6,168 nucleotides of DNA, from NCBI GenBank assembly GCA_026990885.1, contig JALXCO010000137.1, forward strand, positions 1 to 6,168, read 5' to 3'. The DNA comes from Desulfurococcales archaeon (GTDB taxonomy: Archaea; Thermoproteota; Thermoprotei_A; Sulfolobales; AG1). The notes under the pieces are model-generated. The model did no database searches and was not told the origin of the DNA. It saw only the letters and a list, made by a program, of their open reading frames with translations. Below, piece after piece: positions 4,322 to 6,168 of this stretch; the stretch's first letter is position 1; every line of letters begins with the position of its first letter. A program made the position numbers and the translations under genes.

Positions 4322-6168
4322 ATGGTGTCTAGAAGATCTGCTGGATTATCTAAGATCTGGGGAGCTATACTTATCCTTATTATAGCGCTGGGATCATTAC
4401 TTATATTAGGCAATATATTTGGCGGGGGACCCCGAGAGGTAGCTACGACACCACAGATAGTGGAAAGAACAAAGGGGACCCCAAGAATAGAGACAGCAAC
4501 CCAGCCCAAAGAGACAGCTGTCCGTGAAATGCCGCAGGAAACAACCAGGATACAGGTAACAACATCAAAAGATAGGGGTGGGGGTACTGGTAGGGAGGTA
4601 ACTGCGACAGAGACTAGAACAGAGACTACGGCGCTATATGAGAAGATCTCTATTGGGGAGATTCCATATTTCACGCTATCTACCGACACACCCTATATCG
4701 TGCTGCCCGAAGGTAAGGAGGTAACCTTAAACCTGAGGGCCGACTCGTTCAACGGGTATTCGGGAAGCATTAAGCTTTTTATCCATAGTATATGGATCAG
4801 CAGAGACCAGATTAGCTGCTATGCCGGGAAAACGGGTCTGAGCTACGAAAATATAACCAAGAGAGAGGGCTCCCTGAGTAAAGGCTACATAACGATGCTG
4901 GGGTTCGACATACCCAATCCCGGAATCGATATATCCTTCAGTAGCCAAGAGATCAACGTGCCGGGCGAAGCAGAGATAAAGATATCGCTACCTAGAGATG
5001 GGGTCCCGGAGTGTAGCTATAGTATAGTTATTTCCGGCATAGATCGAGACGGCCTGATGCATTCAACTGTAGTAACTCTATCGGTGGTGAAGAAGCCATC
5101 ATACATTGTGAGGCCTCTAACCAGCTTTATACCCGCTTTAGAGCCGAACTCGACATACTATATAGCTATGGAGGTGGTCCCCATAGGCGAATACAATAGA
5201 ACGGTAGAACTCGACGCGAAAACACAGAGTATAGGGTATATATACGCTGAAGTGAGGGTTAAAGCGATCAATGCATCTGGAATACCGCCATTCAATTTCA
5301 CCCTATATATAGAGACTGGGAGAATAGTTAAATCAGGCCTGCTTGAGGGATCCGTTATAGTTGCTGTATACGACAAAAACGCTGAGGAATCACCAGTCTA
5401 TAGATTCTATCTAGAGGCCGGCATCACACCTGAGCAGAGGAGAGGAGGGCTACTATCCTTTCTGCTTCAGTTCCTGCAGATAATTACTCTACCCATTAGA
5501 TTCCTGTTTGGTCTAACTACTGGATTCATAACCGGATCGATACTGCTGCCTCTAGGCGTCGACTTATCCGAGGGTTTAGCCTCGGGTATACGATTGTTCG
5601 CTCCGGATCTTCTGGCTGAAAGACTCTCCATAGAGAGTTTCGGCGGAGGATCAATTGTGAATGGATGGGTAGTAACCGGAGTTAAATCGGGCCTTCTAGG
5701 AACAAATATGAGTGTATCTTTCGTGCTGCCGACAAGATACATATATGTACCATGCTCTAGGGAGGCGGAGCTGCCGTTCCAGATCTTCTATAACGATAGG
5801 GTGTTAAGCCTCAGCGATATAGCTTTAACCGCCAGAATTAATATGGGTACTTATTACACAAATGAGTACTTCAGCGTCGATATCGTCTCAGACGGTAACC
5901 CTGCTGTAGCGGTATTGAAGATAGCCAACCTGTCTGACGCCATAATGGCCCAGAGGGAACCCCGCATTATCCAGCTTCTAGCTTATCCTAAGGATAGCGA
6001 CTTCAACATAAGCGATCCACACATAATGAGGCTGTGGGAAACATACAACTGGGTGAACCTGTATATCGTGCCATCATGCCCAGTAACGGAGCCGCCATCG
6101 GCTTTCGTATTCCTGGTGCCTGGAGCCAAAACAGTTGTTCCATTCAAGACCAAGCTCCATGATTTGAG
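4322..6168 (+). CDS. Large membrane-anchored surface protein, Thr-rich stalk and Ig-like domain (cut by window edge)
   Basis: No family is recognised. The frame is open from the ATG to the right edge: 615 residues and no stop. Residues 4-11 are positively charged and 12-33 form a membrane anchor, so the rest should be outside the cell. Residues 40-104 are a flexible stalk with 18 Thr in 65 positions, plus Pro and Glu. Residues about 118-256 read as an Ig-like beta sandwich (EGKEVTLNLRADSFNGYSGS, FSSQEINVPGEAEIKISLP, CSYSIVISG, VVTLSVV). About 257-370 is a second beta-rich region. Residues 376-412 are hydrophobic with one charged residue (R393). About 413 onward is more beta-rich sequence. N-x-S/T sequons are at 177, 276, 292, 317, 325, 462, 536 and 562. 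Cysteines are at 166, 231, 478 and 586. It could be an adhesin, S-layer-associated or substrate-binding surface protein; none is shown. Confidence 0.85.
   Translation, partial: MVSRRSAGLSKIWGAILILIIALGSLLILGNIFGGGPREVATTPQIVERTKGTPRIETATQPKETAVREMPQETTRIQVTTSKDRGGGTGREVTATETRTETTALYEKISIGEIPYFTLSTDTPYIVLPEGKEVTLNLRADSFNGYSGSIKLFIHSIWISRDQISCYAGKTGLSYENITKREGSLSKGYITMLGFDIPNPGIDISFSSQEINVPGEAEIKISLPRDGVPECSYSIVISGIDRDGLMHSTVVTLSVVKKPSYIVRPLTSFIPALEPNSTYYIAMEVVPIGEYNRTVELDAKTQSIGYIYAEVRVKAINASGIPPFNFTLYIETGRIVKSGLLEGSVIVAVYDKNAEESPVYRFYLEAGITPEQRRGGLLSFLLQFLQIITLPIRFLFGLTTGFITGSILLPLGVDLSEGLASGIRLFAPDLLAERLSIESFGGGSIVNGWVVTGVKSGLLGTNMSVSFVLPTRYIYVPCSREAELPFQIFYNDRVLSLSDIALTARINMGTYYTNEYFSVDIVSDGNPAVAVLKIANLSDAIMAQREPRIIQLLAYPKDSDFNISDPHIMRLWETYNWVNLYIVPSCPVTEPPSAFVFLVPGAKTVVPFKTKLHDL

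Noticed and set aside
3967..5742. Five minus-strand open frames opposite the membrane and surface protein genes
   Set aside because: The plus-strand frames carry coherent membrane, Ig-like and sequon patterns and good Shine-Dalgarno sites. The minus frames have none.
1..6168. Search for tRNA, rRNA, CRISPR arrays, insertion sequences and attachment sites
   Set aside because: No cloverleaf, regularly spaced repeat, transposase or terminal inverted repeats were seen on either strand.

Overview
The window looks like chromosomal DNA of a thermophilic crenarchaeon (Thermoproteota). The signs are archaeal TATA-like boxes roughly 20-30 bases upstream of starts or short leaders, a mix of Shine-Dalgarno-led ATG starts and apparently leaderless TTG starts, heavy use of AGG/AGA and ATA codons, T-tract rather than hairpin terminators, and archaeal-type products (winged-helix/CBS regulator, PadR-like regulator, sHSP, N-glycosylation sequons on a membrane-anchored surface protein). 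I cannot name the genus from sequence alone. No tRNA, rRNA, CRISPR, IS element or integrase is visible.

Layout. Positions 1-420 (minus) hold the N-terminal 140 residues of a SufS-type cysteine desulfurase, cut by the left edge. Upstream of it on the same strand is a Cys/Trp/Arg-rich protein of unknown function (514-978), whose stop codon sits in a hairpin that pairs well only in the minus-strand RNA. Divergent from that gene is a PadR-like winged-helix regulator (1047-1520, plus). It converges on a minus-strand pair: an Hsp20 small heat-shock protein (1548-1916) and, 54 bases upstream, a membrane-anchored DUF411/CopG-like thioredoxin-fold metal protein (1971-2465). A 197-base AT-rich divergent region (2466-2662) separates that pair from a plus-strand series: a winged-helix regulator with two CBS domains (2663-3565), a small multi-pass membrane protein with an acidic tail (3647-4243), and a large protein cut by the right edge (4322-6168, 615 residues seen, no stop). 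The last is an N-terminally anchored extracytoplasmic protein with a Thr-rich stalk, an Ig-like beta domain, eight N-glycosylation sequons and an unusual internal hydrophobic stretch.

How it may fit together. The left part reads as stress and metal/sulfur housekeeping (Fe-S/sulfur mobilisation, proteostasis, copper/thiol chemistry), but shared regulation is not demonstrated. The right part is the least explained: a nucleotide-sensing type regulator followed by two envelope proteins of no recognised function. The two envelope genes share an exact 11-base motif in front of their starts and have dyad symmetries in their upstream regions. This regulator plus membrane protein plus surface glycoprotein group is the best candidate in the window for an undescribed system, though the functional link is inference from proximity and shared upstream sequence.
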